A stretch of DNA of 64,000 nucleotides, from NCBI RefSeq assembly GCF_900167975.1, contig NZ_FUZU01000001.1, positions 1,212,580 to 1,276,579 on the forward strand. Reading direction: 5' to 3'. Origin of the DNA: Ohtaekwangia koreensis. Lineage in GTDB: Bacteria; Bacteroidota; Bacteroidia; Cytophagales; Cyclobacteriaceae. Positions within the stretch are counted from its first letter, which is position 1, and every line of letters begins with the position of its first letter. The notes beneath the pieces were generated by a model. That model was given only the letters and a program-made list of their open reading frames with translations, was not told the DNA's origin and did no database searches. Of the stretch, positions 19,995 through 28,820 are shown one piece after another. Position numbers and translations under genes: made by a program.

Positions 19995-20010
19995 ACGAAA
20001 CCGTTTTCGT
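19995..20010. promoter_or_regulatory. LacI-family operator-like palindrome
   Basis: ACGAAACCGTTTTCGT is a 16-bp near-perfect palindrome (7 of 8 pairs) centred on CG, the form preferred by LacI/GalR regulators. It lies 37 nt before the LacI-type gene and 113 nt before the divergent inositol oxygenase gene, so it could control either or both. Confidence 0.6.
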
Positions 20011-20046
20011 GTTAACAGTGATTTTGCTTCCTTTAATAAAATGTGA

Positions 20047-21048
20047 ATGAGTGTTACGATCAAGAAAATAGCGAAAGATCTCGACCTGGCTGTTTCAACG
20101 GTATCAAAAGCTTTACGCGATAGTCATGAGATAAGTGCAGAGACTAAGGCGCGTGTGTTTGAGCACGCAGCAAAATTAGATTATATACCCAACCCCTATG
20201 CCAGCAGTTTAAAGAAAGGACGGAGCGGAAATATTGCCGTGGTGCTGCCCGAAGTGGCAGATAGTTTTTTTTCGGCAGCGATTAATGGTATAGATTCGGT
20301 TGCGCATGAAAAAGGATATCATACCATGGTATATCTGACACACGAAGATATACAGCGCGAACAATCCATTGTGCGCGAATTCAGAAACGGTCGTGTGGAC
20401 GGTGTGCTGATGTCAATTGTAGCGAACAATGCGAAGTATGAACACCTGCGTGAACTGTGTGCGAGCGATGTGCCGCTGGTATTTTTTGACCGTGTGTGTG
20501 AAGAGATTCCTACCGCAAGCGTTATCACAAACGACTTTGAGTCAGGATATATAGCAGCACAGCACCTGATTGAGAAAGGATGCAAATACATTGTTTTTCT
20601 GTCGATGCCAGGAGAACTTGCCATTATCAAACATCGGCAAAATGGTTACCAGCAAGCGCTGCAAGATCATGGCATGCAACCATGCATTATATATTGTACA
20701 GACAGCGAGGATGAGAATATAGCCATACTTGACAAACTCCTGACTGGTGAGAACAAACCAGATGGTATTATAGGATCCATCGAAAAGATCACGATTCCGG
20801 TCTATACAGTGTGTCACTCGCGAAATATACCCATACCGTCTGCTATAAAGATCATCGCGTTCTCGCATTTACAGATTGCTGCGCTTTTAAATCCACCGCT
20901 CACCACCATCGCACAACCCGCATTTGAAATGGGGAAAGCAGCAGCTACCATTCTGTTTAAAACGTTAGCAAAGAAGTATGACTTAAAGGATGAGAAAATT
21001 GTGATACCATCCGTATTAATGATGCGTGCGTCAACACACACAGACTAA
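20047..21048 (+). CDS. LacI-family transcriptional regulator
   Basis: A 333-residue regulator. The N-terminal helix-turn-helix is VTIKKIAKDLDLAVSTVSKA with hinge helix NPYASSLKKGRSG. A periplasmic-binding-protein-like effector domain follows (IAVVLPEVADSFFSAAINGI, GRVDGVLMSIV, VPLVFFDRV, TNDFESGYIAAQHLIEKG). Many Bacteroidota LacI regulators bind sugars or sugar derivatives. The divergent inositol oxygenase makes inositol or a uronate a reasonable effector, which is inference. The CG-centred operator 37 nt upstream suggests autoregulation. Confidence 0.93.
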   Translation: MSVTIKKIAKDLDLAVSTVSKALRDSHEISAETKARVFEHAAKLDYIPNPYASSLKKGRSGNIAVVLPEVADSFFSAAINGIDSVAHEKGYHTMVYLTHEDIQREQSIVREFRNGRVDGVLMSIVANNAKYEHLRELCASDVPLVFFDRVCEEIPTASVITNDFESGYIAAQHLIEKGCKYIVFLSMPGELAIIKHRQNGYQQALQDHGMQPCIIYCTDSEDENIAILDKLLTGENKPDGIIGSIEKITIPVYTVCHSRNIPIPSAIKIIAFSHLQIAALLNPPLTTIAQPAFEMGKAAATILFKTLAKKYDLKDEKIVIPSVLMMRASTHTD

Positions 21049-21193
21049 TTACTCTTAATTTACTATATATAACATAGCCTGGGTTATCACTATATTAAAG
21101 GACTATATCGGACTTGTATATATAGTAATCGATAAAATCTGTTGCACTTTCATATTTATTCCCTTTCTTTATAGAAGAAGTGTATAGATATTC
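21049..21193. other. 145-nt gap between LacI regulator and sigma factor
   Basis: This short spacer holds several TATATA runs (for example 21064-21070 and 21116-21124). I see no convincing terminator stem. It should contain the promoter of the sigma-FecR-SusCD-catabolic locus, but no clean -33/-7 pair could be assigned. Confidence 0.3.
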
Positions 21194-21868
21194 ATGAGCT
21201 CCCACCAGGATTCGCACAACATACTTTGGAATACCTTTAAGAAAGGTGATTGGGAAGCCTATACAAGCCTGTATCACTTATACTACCGGTTACTGAATAA
21301 TTACGGTTATAAATTTACCAGAGATGTTAATCTGATTGAAGACGCTATTCATGATCTGTTCGTAAGGCTGTGGACAAATCGCAACAATCTCGGCGAGCCA
21401 CTTTCTGTAAAGAATTACCTATATAAATCACTTCGGAACATTTTATTCAGAAAGCTGCGCACACAATCGCGTTTCTTTACTATACAGGAAGATGAAGAAT
21501 CTATACCGTTTGAAGTATCGTATGACAATCAGTTGATCTTAAATGAAGAGGAGCAAATGTTGCAGGATACGATTAAGAAAGTGCTACACAAGCTGCCAGC
21601 CAGACAACAGGAAATTATATACCTGCGATTTTACGATGGACTGTCATACGAAGAAATTGCCGACATCATGGCAATACATGTAAATTCCGCCTATAAATTA
21701 CTCTATAAAGCATTGGAGAGCGTACAGCAATCCTTGAGTTTATTAAGCATTGCAACCGTTGAAATAATCATGAGAACTGTATTCAGTTCATCCACATCCT
21801 CCGAAAGATATACTCAGGCTCACGCTTTTATTCAGATTCCTATATCGTCTTTAGCCGATCAGGCGTAG
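21194..21868 (+). CDS. ECF RNA polymerase sigma factor
   Basis: A 224-residue protein. Sigma region 2 lies at about 10-75 (WEAYTSLYHLYYRLLNNYGY, LIEDAIHDLFVRLWTNRNNL). Region 4 lies at about 125-180 (VLHKLPARQQEIIYLRFYDG, YEEIADIMAIHVNSAYKLLY). A tail of about 40 residues beyond region 4 has no obvious motif. It belongs to the SusCD-linked sigma class and heads the FecR-SusC-SusD-catabolic cluster. A 5-bp hairpin lies in the gap before FecR. Confidence 0.93.
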   Translation: MSSHQDSHNILWNTFKKGDWEAYTSLYHLYYRLLNNYGYKFTRDVNLIEDAIHDLFVRLWTNRNNLGEPLSVKNYLYKSLRNILFRKLRTQSRFFTIQEDEESIPFEVSYDNQLILNEEEQMLQDTIKKVLHKLPARQQEIIYLRFYDGLSYEEIADIMAIHVNSAYKLLYKALESVQQSLSLLSIATVEIIMRTVFSSSTSSERYTQAHAFIQIPISSLADQA

Positions 21869-21924
21869 ACTTTTCAATACCGAATTTCAGTACTCTATAT
21901 AGCATACATCAAACTTGCAAAAAC

Positions 21925-21938
21925 CGACTATGCAGTCG
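21925..21938 (+). terminator. Weak hairpin between sigma and FecR genes
   Basis: CGACT (21925-21929) and AGTCG (21934-21938) form a short stem with loop ATGC, flanked by AAA and TTT. The stem is short and the T-tract is interrupted, so this may be only a partial attenuator or chance. Confidence 0.25.
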
Positions 21939-22051
21939 TTTGTGTTGTGTGCGTGTGTCTAGTTGAAATAATATTCTTAAAATTATTTGATTTGGGAGGG
22001 ATAATTCTGTGGGTCGATGTCTAATAGGTATGAATAACAGAGTTCATGCAC

Positions 22052-23089
22052 ATGACTTACCATGATTACGCTCAGTATAAACTATCAGACTTTTTAGAAG
22101 ACGATTCCTTTGTTCAATGGGTAATCGGAGCAGATTCCAGGAGCAATGCTTTCTGGCAAACTTTTCTCGTTCAATACCCTGATAAGGAAAAAGTACTTCG
22201 TGAAGCGGCATCCATTATAAAGATATACCGGAACCAGTCCTCTTTCACAAATGAAGAGCATCGTGATGAAGTATGGAAGCGCATCAACGCAACGATACAC
22301 AAGCAATCAACTTCACAGACGAAAGTTATTCGCTTCCCTATATATAAAGTAGCAGCTTCTATTGCCTTTTTTATAGCCTGTACCTTTATACTTTGGTCAG
22401 TACTCACAAAGGGAACACATACCGTTAAAACGGCTTTCGGCGAAGTAAAAGCTATTACTCTGCCGGATCAATCTATAGTCATGCTGAATGGCAATTCAGA
22501 GCTCACCTATAAAGATTCATGGAATGATGATGCACAGCGCGAAGTATGGATTAAGGGTGAAGCATACTTTGATATAAAGCATATAAATATAGACACTGCA
22601 CATATTTTACCTGCCCATAGATTTATAGTACATGGCAATGGCATCGATATCCAGGTACTCGGCACTTCTTTTAATGTGAAGAGTCGAAGAAACAAAACCA
22701 ACATCGCACTGCTTAGCGGAAAGATAGAAGTAAGCTATACGGGTTCATCTGCTATAGCATCAGGAGGCCTTGTACTTACACCAGGAGACTATGTTGAGTA
22801 TGCAGGACAGAAGCTTCTATCGAAAAAGAAACTTGTCCGTCCGCACAAAGTTGCCACATGGACCGTACGCGAAATTGCATTCATCGATCCCACACTGAAT
22901 GATATCATGGAAAATCTGCAGGACAATTATGGATACTCGGTAAACGTAGAGGATCAGGAATTGTTGAATCTGAAAATAGAAGGGGAAATCAGTGTGACCA
23001 GTGTACAGGAATTACTAGCGCTTGCGTCTTCAACCTTGGGAATTAAAATCGAAGAGTCGGGCAAAGAAATAATCATAACTCGAAAATAA
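22052..23089 (+). CDS. FecR-family anti-sigma/sigma regulator
   Basis: About 345 residues. The ATG at 22052 is preferred because the resulting N terminus (MTYHDYAQYKLSDFLEDDSF) lines up with the FecR at 35945; an ATG two codons upstream is possible. The cytoplasmic part is about 1-90, the membrane helix about 100-120. The FecR domain follows (GEVKAITLPDQSIVMLNGNS, EVWIKGEAYFDI, VLGTSFNVKSR), then a DUF4974-like domain (DPTLNDIMENLQDNYGYSVN). It should relay SusC occupancy to the sigma factor encoded just upstream. Confidence 0.92.
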   Translation: MTYHDYAQYKLSDFLEDDSFVQWVIGADSRSNAFWQTFLVQYPDKEKVLREAASIIKIYRNQSSFTNEEHRDEVWKRINATIHKQSTSQTKVIRFPIYKVAASIAFFIACTFILWSVLTKGTHTVKTAFGEVKAITLPDQSIVMLNGNSELTYKDSWNDDAQREVWIKGEAYFDIKHINIDTAHILPAHRFIVHGNGIDIQVLGTSFNVKSRRNKTNIALLSGKIEVSYTGSSAIASGGLVLTPGDYVEYAGQKLLSKKKLVRPHKVATWTVREIAFIDPTLNDIMENLQDNYGYSVNVEDQELLNLKIEGEISVTSVQELLALASSTLGIKIEESGKEIIITRK

Positions 23090-23121
23090 CCTATATATAC
23101 CCAATACCTAACCCATATACT

Positions 23122-26100
23122 ATGAAAAAATTCGACTCGATTTCACTTTGTGGTTTCTTCCTGCTGGTGATCGCACTCAATTTGTCGCCACAATGTTTTG
23201 GACAGCAATACGCCAGCGCCTATACAGCGCGAACGTCCGTGTCGCAAAACAATGGTGCGGTCATCGTTCCCTATGGAAAGGAAGATGGAAGCATTAGCCT
23301 GAAAGAGGCACTTGATCAAATTAAAACCCGTTACCATGTAAAGTTTGCCTATAAAGAAGGCTTACTGGAGGATAAGCAAGTATCGCAGGCATTGCTGAAT
23401 AATACTGCCTATACATTGGAAGAGTTACTTGAGAAACTACTGACTGGTTCGATGCTGAATTATAAGCGCATCAATAAAAAACAGTTTACTATTTTTTCAC
23501 TTTCCCGAAACGATGGTAGATATACTAATGCATCGGGTAGCCAACCGGTAAATATACGTGACTCAGTCGAACGAATCGTTACATCCTGGAACGGAGAATC
23601 GGCATTGCAGGTAAGTGGTGTTATCACGTCACAGGATGATGGAGAACCTATGCCTGGAGTCAATGTAGTTTTAAAAGGCTCCGCGATTGGCACAACGACA
23701 GATGCTAATGGTAAATATACACTTACACTTCCCGATGGTGGTGGTATACTGGTATTCTCTTTTATTGGCTATGGTATTCAGGAAATTCCGGTTAGTACAC
23801 AAACAACGGTAAATGTCGTGATGATACAGGAAGCACAATCCCTCAACGAGATTGTTGTTACAGCCTTGGGTATAGAGAAAGATAAAAGCTCCGTGGCCTA
23901 CTCAGTAACCGAAGTGAAAGGTGAAGAATTTACACAAGCACGTGAGAACAATGTAGCGAATGCTTTAACGGGTAAGATTGCAGGTGTTAACGCAACCGGT
24001 ATATCTACAGGGCCAGGGGGATCCAGTCGTGTTGTTATACGGGGTAACGGATCCGTTACAGGAAATAGTCAACCGCTATATGTAATCAATGGTATGCCAA
24101 TCGACAATTCTGTACCCGGTGGAAGTGCAACGCCAAATGGTATAACGAGCAACGTTGATCGTGGCGATGGTATAGCCGCTATAAATCCGGACGACATTGA
24201 GTCTATAACCGTATTGAAAGGTGGGACTGCTGCAGCGTTGTATGGTTCGCGCGGTGCAAATGGTGTTATTCTGATCACAACTAAAAAAGGTAAGGCACAA
24301 AAAGGAATTGGTGTAGAGTATAATTCCACGTTCACAGCGGAAAAAGTTTCTGTCTTTCCTGATTTCCAATACGAATATGGGCAGGGTGATGGTGGTGTAA
24401 TGCCTACTACGCTGGCACAAGCTCAGGCTACAGGACGCAGATCTTTCGGTGCCAAGATTGATGGCTCTTCAAATTATGTAGCAGCCGATGGACTTAATCA
24501 TCCCTATACTGCACAGAAAGATAATTTGAAAAATTTTTACCGCACGGGGTCTACATTTACCAATACACTTGCATTTTCCGGTGGTAATGATGTACTGCTA
24601 TACCGGTTGTCGCTCGCTGATCTGGATAGTAAAAGTATATTGCCCAACAGCAAGTATAATCGTAAGACTGCTAACCTGAACCTTAGCGCGAAGTTAAGCG
24701 ATCGCTTACGCATTGAATCCGTAATACAGTACTCTCTGGAGTCTGCGAATAATCGCGCCAGTGCGGGCGATGCTTTGGGTAATCCGAATTGGACACCCTA
24801 TGAAGTTGCCAACACGGTTGACATCCGCTGGCTGAAGCCGGGCTATGACGCAAAGGGAAACGAGATCACCTGGAATGATGCGGCTATCGCTAACAACAGT
24901 TACTTCGTGGTGAATAAATTCAAGGAGTCGGATGATAAAAACCGTTTCATCGGTCAGGCTTCTGTAGCATATGATTTATTTAAAAACCTGACGCTAAAAG
25001 GAACCGTTACGCGAGACTTCTATAACTATAATTATACGAACATTTTGCCAACGGGTACATTGTATACACCGCTCGGTGAGTATGCCGGTATAAAGTCAGA
25101 TGTATCGGAAACCAACGGTATGATCACGGCTACCTATAAAACTCTTGTAGCGGAGAAATTCGGGATTTCAGTATTGGCCGGTATAAACGGTCGCAAGTTT
25201 GAGAACAAGCAATTAAACTTATCCGGAAAGAACTATATACAGCCATACTTCTATAGCTTCTCGAATTTAGCAACCTCTACCACCACACCGTACAGAGGCC
25301 GTGTTACGACAAACTCTGTATTTGGTTCTGTGGATCTAGACTATAAGAGTATGCTCTTCCTTACGGCAACAGGTCGGCAGGATTGGTTCTCAACATTAAG
25401 CCCTACCAACAATCATATATTTTATCCAAGTATAGGAGCAAGCTTTGTGCTCTCGGATGCCGTAACATTACCGCGTGTGTTTAACCTTGCGCGCGTCAGG
25501 GCTTCGTGGGCACAGGTGGGAGGAGGAGGGCCGGATCCGTATGCCATCAACCTTACCTATAGCAGTGTAGCGAGTGCAAGCTCAGTGCCGTTGCAAAACG
25601 TTACTACAGTAGACGGTGCTACCTCTATAACGAATATAAATCTGAAACCATTTACCTCTACAACAACGGAGGTAGGGCTGAACTTGCAGTTGATTGATAA
25701 TCGGCTGGGATTAGACCTTGCACTATATAATCGTAAAACAACCGATGATATAGTGAAGGTACCTATATCCAATACGTCCGGCTATAGCTCAGCAATTTTG
25801 AATTCGGGTCAATTGAGCAATAAAGGTATCGAGGTATTGTTAACAGCTACACCTGTGAAGACCACAAACTTCAGCTGGAATGCGAGTTATAATTTTGCCT
25901 ATAATAAAAGCGAAGTGCTTAAACTGGCGGATGGTATAAGTACATTTTCACTGGGTAACTCTGCTAATGGTAATGCCTATATTAATAACAGGGTGGGGCA
26001 TACCTACGGTGCTATTTACGGATATCGCATGCTCAAGGACGAAAACGGGAATACTATATATGATACGAACTCAGGCCTGCCGGTGCAGACCGATATTAAC

Positions 26101-26646
26101 CAGGAGTTAGGCAAAGGAGTTCCACCTATTACCATGGGCTTTAGCAGTGATTTCAGATATAAAAGTATTTCGTTAAGCTTCCTGGTGGATGCAAAGTTTG
26201 GCAACAAAGTATTTTCGGTAATGGAAGTATATGCCACCCGATTAGGCTTGCTTAAGTCAACGCTCGCAGGCAGAGAAGATGGCTTGGTGTTAAGCGGTGT
26301 AACGAGGACAGGCGACAGCTTTTCACGAACTATACCAGTAACAGAACTTCGCAGCGGTTACTATAACAACCTGAACAGATATACCGAATTATTTGTGCAT
26401 GATGCCAGCTTTGTAAAACTGCGACAAGTTATACTGTCCTATCAGATACCGGTATCCAAGCTCAAATTCCTGAAGATACAATCTGCCAGTATAGCATTTG
26501 TTGGCCGCAACCTCCTTACGTTTTATAAGAAGACAGACAATTTTGATCCGGAGCAAAGTCTTAGCAATGGACCTGCACAAGGTATTGAATCAATTGGCCT
26601 GCCACGCACCCGGTCGTATGGTGTAAACCTGATGCTTAAATTCTAA
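23122..26646 (+). CDS. SusC/RagA TonB-linked outer-membrane transporter with STN domain
   Basis: A 1,174-residue protein with a signal peptide (MKKFDSISLCGFFLLVIALN...). The STN domain is at about 50-120 (ISLKEALDQIKTRYHVKFAY), followed by a carboxypeptidase-regulatory-like domain (VSGVITSQDDGEPMPGVNVV). The SusC signature is of the subtype LNEIVVTALGIEKDKSSVAY, then the plug (GKIAGVNATGISTGPGG, LKGGTAAALYGSRGANGVIL) and a barrel ending in LMLKF. The VVTALGI subtype is shared with the other two plus-strand SusC proteins here and differs from the VVVGYGT form at 13707. Substrate unknown; the downstream enzymes suggest an N-acylated amino-acid or amino-sugar-acid compound. Confidence 0.95.
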   Translation: MKKFDSISLCGFFLLVIALNLSPQCFGQQYASAYTARTSVSQNNGAVIVPYGKEDGSISLKEALDQIKTRYHVKFAYKEGLLEDKQVSQALLNNTAYTLEELLEKLLTGSMLNYKRINKKQFTIFSLSRNDGRYTNASGSQPVNIRDSVERIVTSWNGESALQVSGVITSQDDGEPMPGVNVVLKGSAIGTTTDANGKYTLTLPDGGGILVFSFIGYGIQEIPVSTQTTVNVVMIQEAQSLNEIVVTALGIEKDKSSVAYSVTEVKGEEFTQARENNVANALTGKIAGVNATGISTGPGGSSRVVIRGNGSVTGNSQPLYVINGMPIDNSVPGGSATPNGITSNVDRGDGIAAINPDDIESITVLKGGTAAALYGSRGANGVILITTKKGKAQKGIGVEYNSTFTAEKVSVFPDFQYEYGQGDGGVMPTTLAQAQATGRRSFGAKIDGSSNYVAADGLNHPYTAQKDNLKNFYRTGSTFTNTLAFSGGNDVLLYRLSLADLDSKSILPNSKYNRKTANLNLSAKLSDRLRIESVIQYSLESANNRASAGDALGNPNWTPYEVANTVDIRWLKPGYDAKGNEITWNDAAIANNSYFVVNKFKESDDKNRFIGQASVAYDLFKNLTLKGTVTRDFYNYNYTNILPTGTLYTPLGEYAGIKSDVSETNGMITATYKTLVAEKFGISVLAGINGRKFENKQLNLSGKNYIQPYFYSFSNLATSTTTPYRGRVTTNSVFGSVDLDYKSMLFLTATGRQDWFSTLSPTNNHIFYPSIGASFVLSDAVTLPRVFNLARVRASWAQVGGGGPDPYAINLTYSSVASASSVPLQNVTTVDGATSITNINLKPFTSTTTEVGLNLQLIDNRLGLDLALYNRKTTDDIVKVPISNTSGYSSAILNSGQLSNKGIEVLLTATPVKTTNFSWNASYNFAYNKSEVLKLADGISTFSLGNSANGNAYINNRVGHTYGAIYGYRMLKDENGNTIYDTNSGLPVQTDINQELGKGVPPITMGFSSDFRYKSISLSFLVDAKFGNKVFSVMEVYATRLGLLKSTLAGREDGLVLSGVTRTGDSFSRTIPVTELRSGYYNNLNRYTELFVHDASFVKLRQVILSYQIPVSKLKFLKIQSASIAFVGRNLLTFYKKTDNFDPEQSLSNGPAQGIESIGLPRTRSYGVNLMLKF

Positions 26647-26664
26647 TCTTTAAAAACGAAGATC

Positions 26665-28212
26665 ATGAAACTAACAATTAAGAAATATACACGCGTTTTA
26701 CTGCTGGCGCCAAGCCTTCTCTTTACGCAAGCCTGCGATAATGGCTTTGAAGAGATCAATACAAATCCAGATGCAGTATCGGAAGCTACACCACAATATA
26801 TCTTTAGTAAGGCTCAGTATGATGGAGCGCGGTATAGTGGTAACACGGCTTCATTGCTATTGGGCACTATGCAATATACCACCAGCTATAATGACGTGGC
26901 AGGCTTTGGTTCTAAATATGTGGCTTCTCAAAGCGCACAATCCAGTTCGGTATTTAATAATGCTTATCCCAATCAGATTAACGAAATAGGAGAAGTAATA
27001 AAGGCTGTAAAGGACGACCCGGCACAAGTAAACCTATATGCAGTAGCGCGGATCTGGCGAGCATATTGTTTTAGCCGCTTAACCGATTTATATGGAGATA
27101 TACCATATTCGGAAGCTGGCCAGGGATATAATGAATCGATCTTTCAACCTGCTTATGATCCACAGCAAGCTATATATGCAGATATATTGAAAGAGCTTGA
27201 TGAAGCGGCACAAAGCCTGGATGCTGGCAATGCCACAACGTTTGGGACTTCAGATTTGATCTATGGAGGCGATCCCACACAATGGAAAAAGTTAGCCTAT
27301 TCATTAATGTTACGACTGGGCATGCGTCTCACAAAAGTAGATGCAGGGAATGCGCAAATCTGGGTTACAAAGGCTATAGCGGGTGGCGTTATTACGCAGT
27401 ACAATGATATAGCCAAGCTTACGTACCTGGGTTCTGGCCAGGATATAAATAAGAACCCACTGGCATTGGCATTATTGACCGATGACTATATTAAAGCCGA
27501 TGGTGTAAGCAACACGGAAGGCGGAAAATACCAGCAGGTATTTATAGACTCTCTGAAGGAGAATAACGATCCTCGTTTAGGCGTGCTCGCGGTGGTATAT
27601 GTAAATGGTGTGGCAGATGTAACGGCTGATATCCAGAAAGGTATGCCGGCCACTATAAATGGTGTTAAGCCTGCAGATTTTGTCACCTATTCGGAGCCGA
27701 ATCAAAAAACAGTATTGCGTCTGGCGGCACCAATGCTACTTTTTACAGCAGCAGAAACTTATTTTTTACTCTCCGAAGCTGCATTGAAGAATTGGTATAC
27801 AGCAGAATCTGCAAGTGCCCTATATGAAAAAGGTATTCGTGCTGCCATGCAACAGTGGGACCTGATCAGTGGTACTGCAGGCACTATATCCAGCGGTGAC
27901 ATTGACACGTATGTAGCATCACACGCGCTGAACACAGGAGGGACCGTTGATGCACAAATGGCTCAGATATATACTCAATTCTGGATGAGCATCTTTCCAG
28001 ATGCACAGGAGGTTTTCGCAAACTATCGCCGCACAGGGTATCCTGCACTTGTACCAAACAATTACCCGGGCAATGCAACAGGCGGTAAGATTTTCAGAAG
28101 ATTCCTATATCCCGTGAATGAAGCAACATTAAATACTGATTCCTATAGTGAGGCTATTGGTCAGCAAGGTCCTGACGATTTTTTAACACGGATCTGGTGG
28201 GATAAAGAATAG
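26665..28212 (+). CDS. SusD/RagB family lipoprotein (SusD-like 2 type)
   Basis: A 515-residue lipoprotein (LLFTQACDNG, Cys24). Characteristic segments are GFEEINTNPDAVSEATPQYI at the mature N terminus, ARIWRAYCFSRLTDLYGDIP, WKKLAYSLMLRLGMRLTKVD, LLFTAAETYFLLSEAAL and the C terminus FLTRIWWDKE. This form, ending in a WWD motif, is paired with VVTALGI-type SusC proteins throughout this window. It begins 19 nt after its SusC partner and should form the extracellular ligand-binding lid. Confidence 0.93.
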   Translation: MKLTIKKYTRVLLLAPSLLFTQACDNGFEEINTNPDAVSEATPQYIFSKAQYDGARYSGNTASLLLGTMQYTTSYNDVAGFGSKYVASQSAQSSSVFNNAYPNQINEIGEVIKAVKDDPAQVNLYAVARIWRAYCFSRLTDLYGDIPYSEAGQGYNESIFQPAYDPQQAIYADILKELDEAAQSLDAGNATTFGTSDLIYGGDPTQWKKLAYSLMLRLGMRLTKVDAGNAQIWVTKAIAGGVITQYNDIAKLTYLGSGQDINKNPLALALLTDDYIKADGVSNTEGGKYQQVFIDSLKENNDPRLGVLAVVYVNGVADVTADIQKGMPATINGVKPADFVTYSEPNQKTVLRLAAPMLLFTAAETYFLLSEAALKNWYTAESASALYEKGIRAAMQQWDLISGTAGTISSGDIDTYVASHALNTGGTVDAQMAQIYTQFWMSIFPDAQEVFANYRRTGYPALVPNNYPGNATGGKIFRRFLYPVNEATLNTDSYSEAIGQQGPDDFLTRIWWDKE

Positions 28213-28235
28213 TATCGAATTCAAATAATAAACAC

Positions 28236-28688
28236 ATGAAAGAGCAACGAAGAAGCATGTTGAAAAAGTTAACGATATCGCTTGCCGGAATATTCGGATT
28301 GGGATATACCACACAGGCGGAGACGAAGGAAGAAAAGGCGGTATTCAATGTTACCGATGATCAGGAGATACCCTTATTCTCCGGAGCAACGAAGCATGGT
28401 GGTTTTGTATTCATTGCCGGAAAAGGTGCGCATTTTGAAGGTGATATAAAGGCACACACCGAACATGTTTTGAAAGAACTCGAGAAGGAATTGAAGAACG
28501 CAGGTTCTTCGATGGAAAAAGTAGTAAAGGTAAATGTATACCTGAATGATATAAAGGACTACCAGGGAATGAATGAAGTATACCGGGGAAAATTCGGTAG
28601 CAAGCCACCGGTCCGTACAACGGTTGGGGTAGGCGGTGGTGTACCTGGAAATTCCCTGGTAGAAATGGATTGCATTGCCATCGTGTAA
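28236..28688 (+). CDS. Exported RidA/YjgF-family imine deaminase, Tat-like signal
   Basis: A 150-residue protein. Residues 37-150 are a complete RidA domain (LFSGATKHGGFVFIAGKGAH, VVKVNVYLNDIKDYQGMNEV). It includes the arginine required for imine/enamine deamination (Arg127 in PPVRTTVGV) and Glu143 (LVEMDCIA). Ordinary RidA is cytoplasmic, but here a 28-residue N-terminal extension begins RRSMLKKLTISLAGIFG. This resembles a twin-arginine signal with an hydrophobic stretch and an Ala-x-Ala-like end (TTQA). It follows SusD by 23 nt. A role in hydrolysing the reactive enamine/imine formed by the next gene's PLP enzyme is the obvious inference. Confidence 0.88.
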   Translation: MKEQRRSMLKKLTISLAGIFGLGYTTQAETKEEKAVFNVTDDQEIPLFSGATKHGGFVFIAGKGAHFEGDIKAHTEHVLKELEKELKNAGSSMEKVVKVNVYLNDIKDYQGMNEVYRGKFGSKPPVRTTVGVGGGVPGNSLVEMDCIAIV

Positions 28689-28762
28689 AGATCTTTCTCC
28701 TCTCACGGGAAAGTAATGTGTTTAATTATTGTGATGCTTTTCATGCGCTCTTGCTTGGTTTG

Positions 28763-28794
28763 GGCAGGAGCCATGGAAGCCTCATGCCTTTTAA
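28763..28794 (+). terminator. Imperfect hairpin plus short T-tract between RidA and PLP enzyme
   Basis: GGCAGGAGCC and GCCTCATGCC (28763-28788) pair at 8 of 10 positions and are followed by TTTTAA. It could be a weak terminator or attenuator that lowers read-through into the PLP-enzyme gene. Confidence 0.3.
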
Positions 28795-28820
28795 CGAATA
28801 ACTATAACTGATACCTATAC

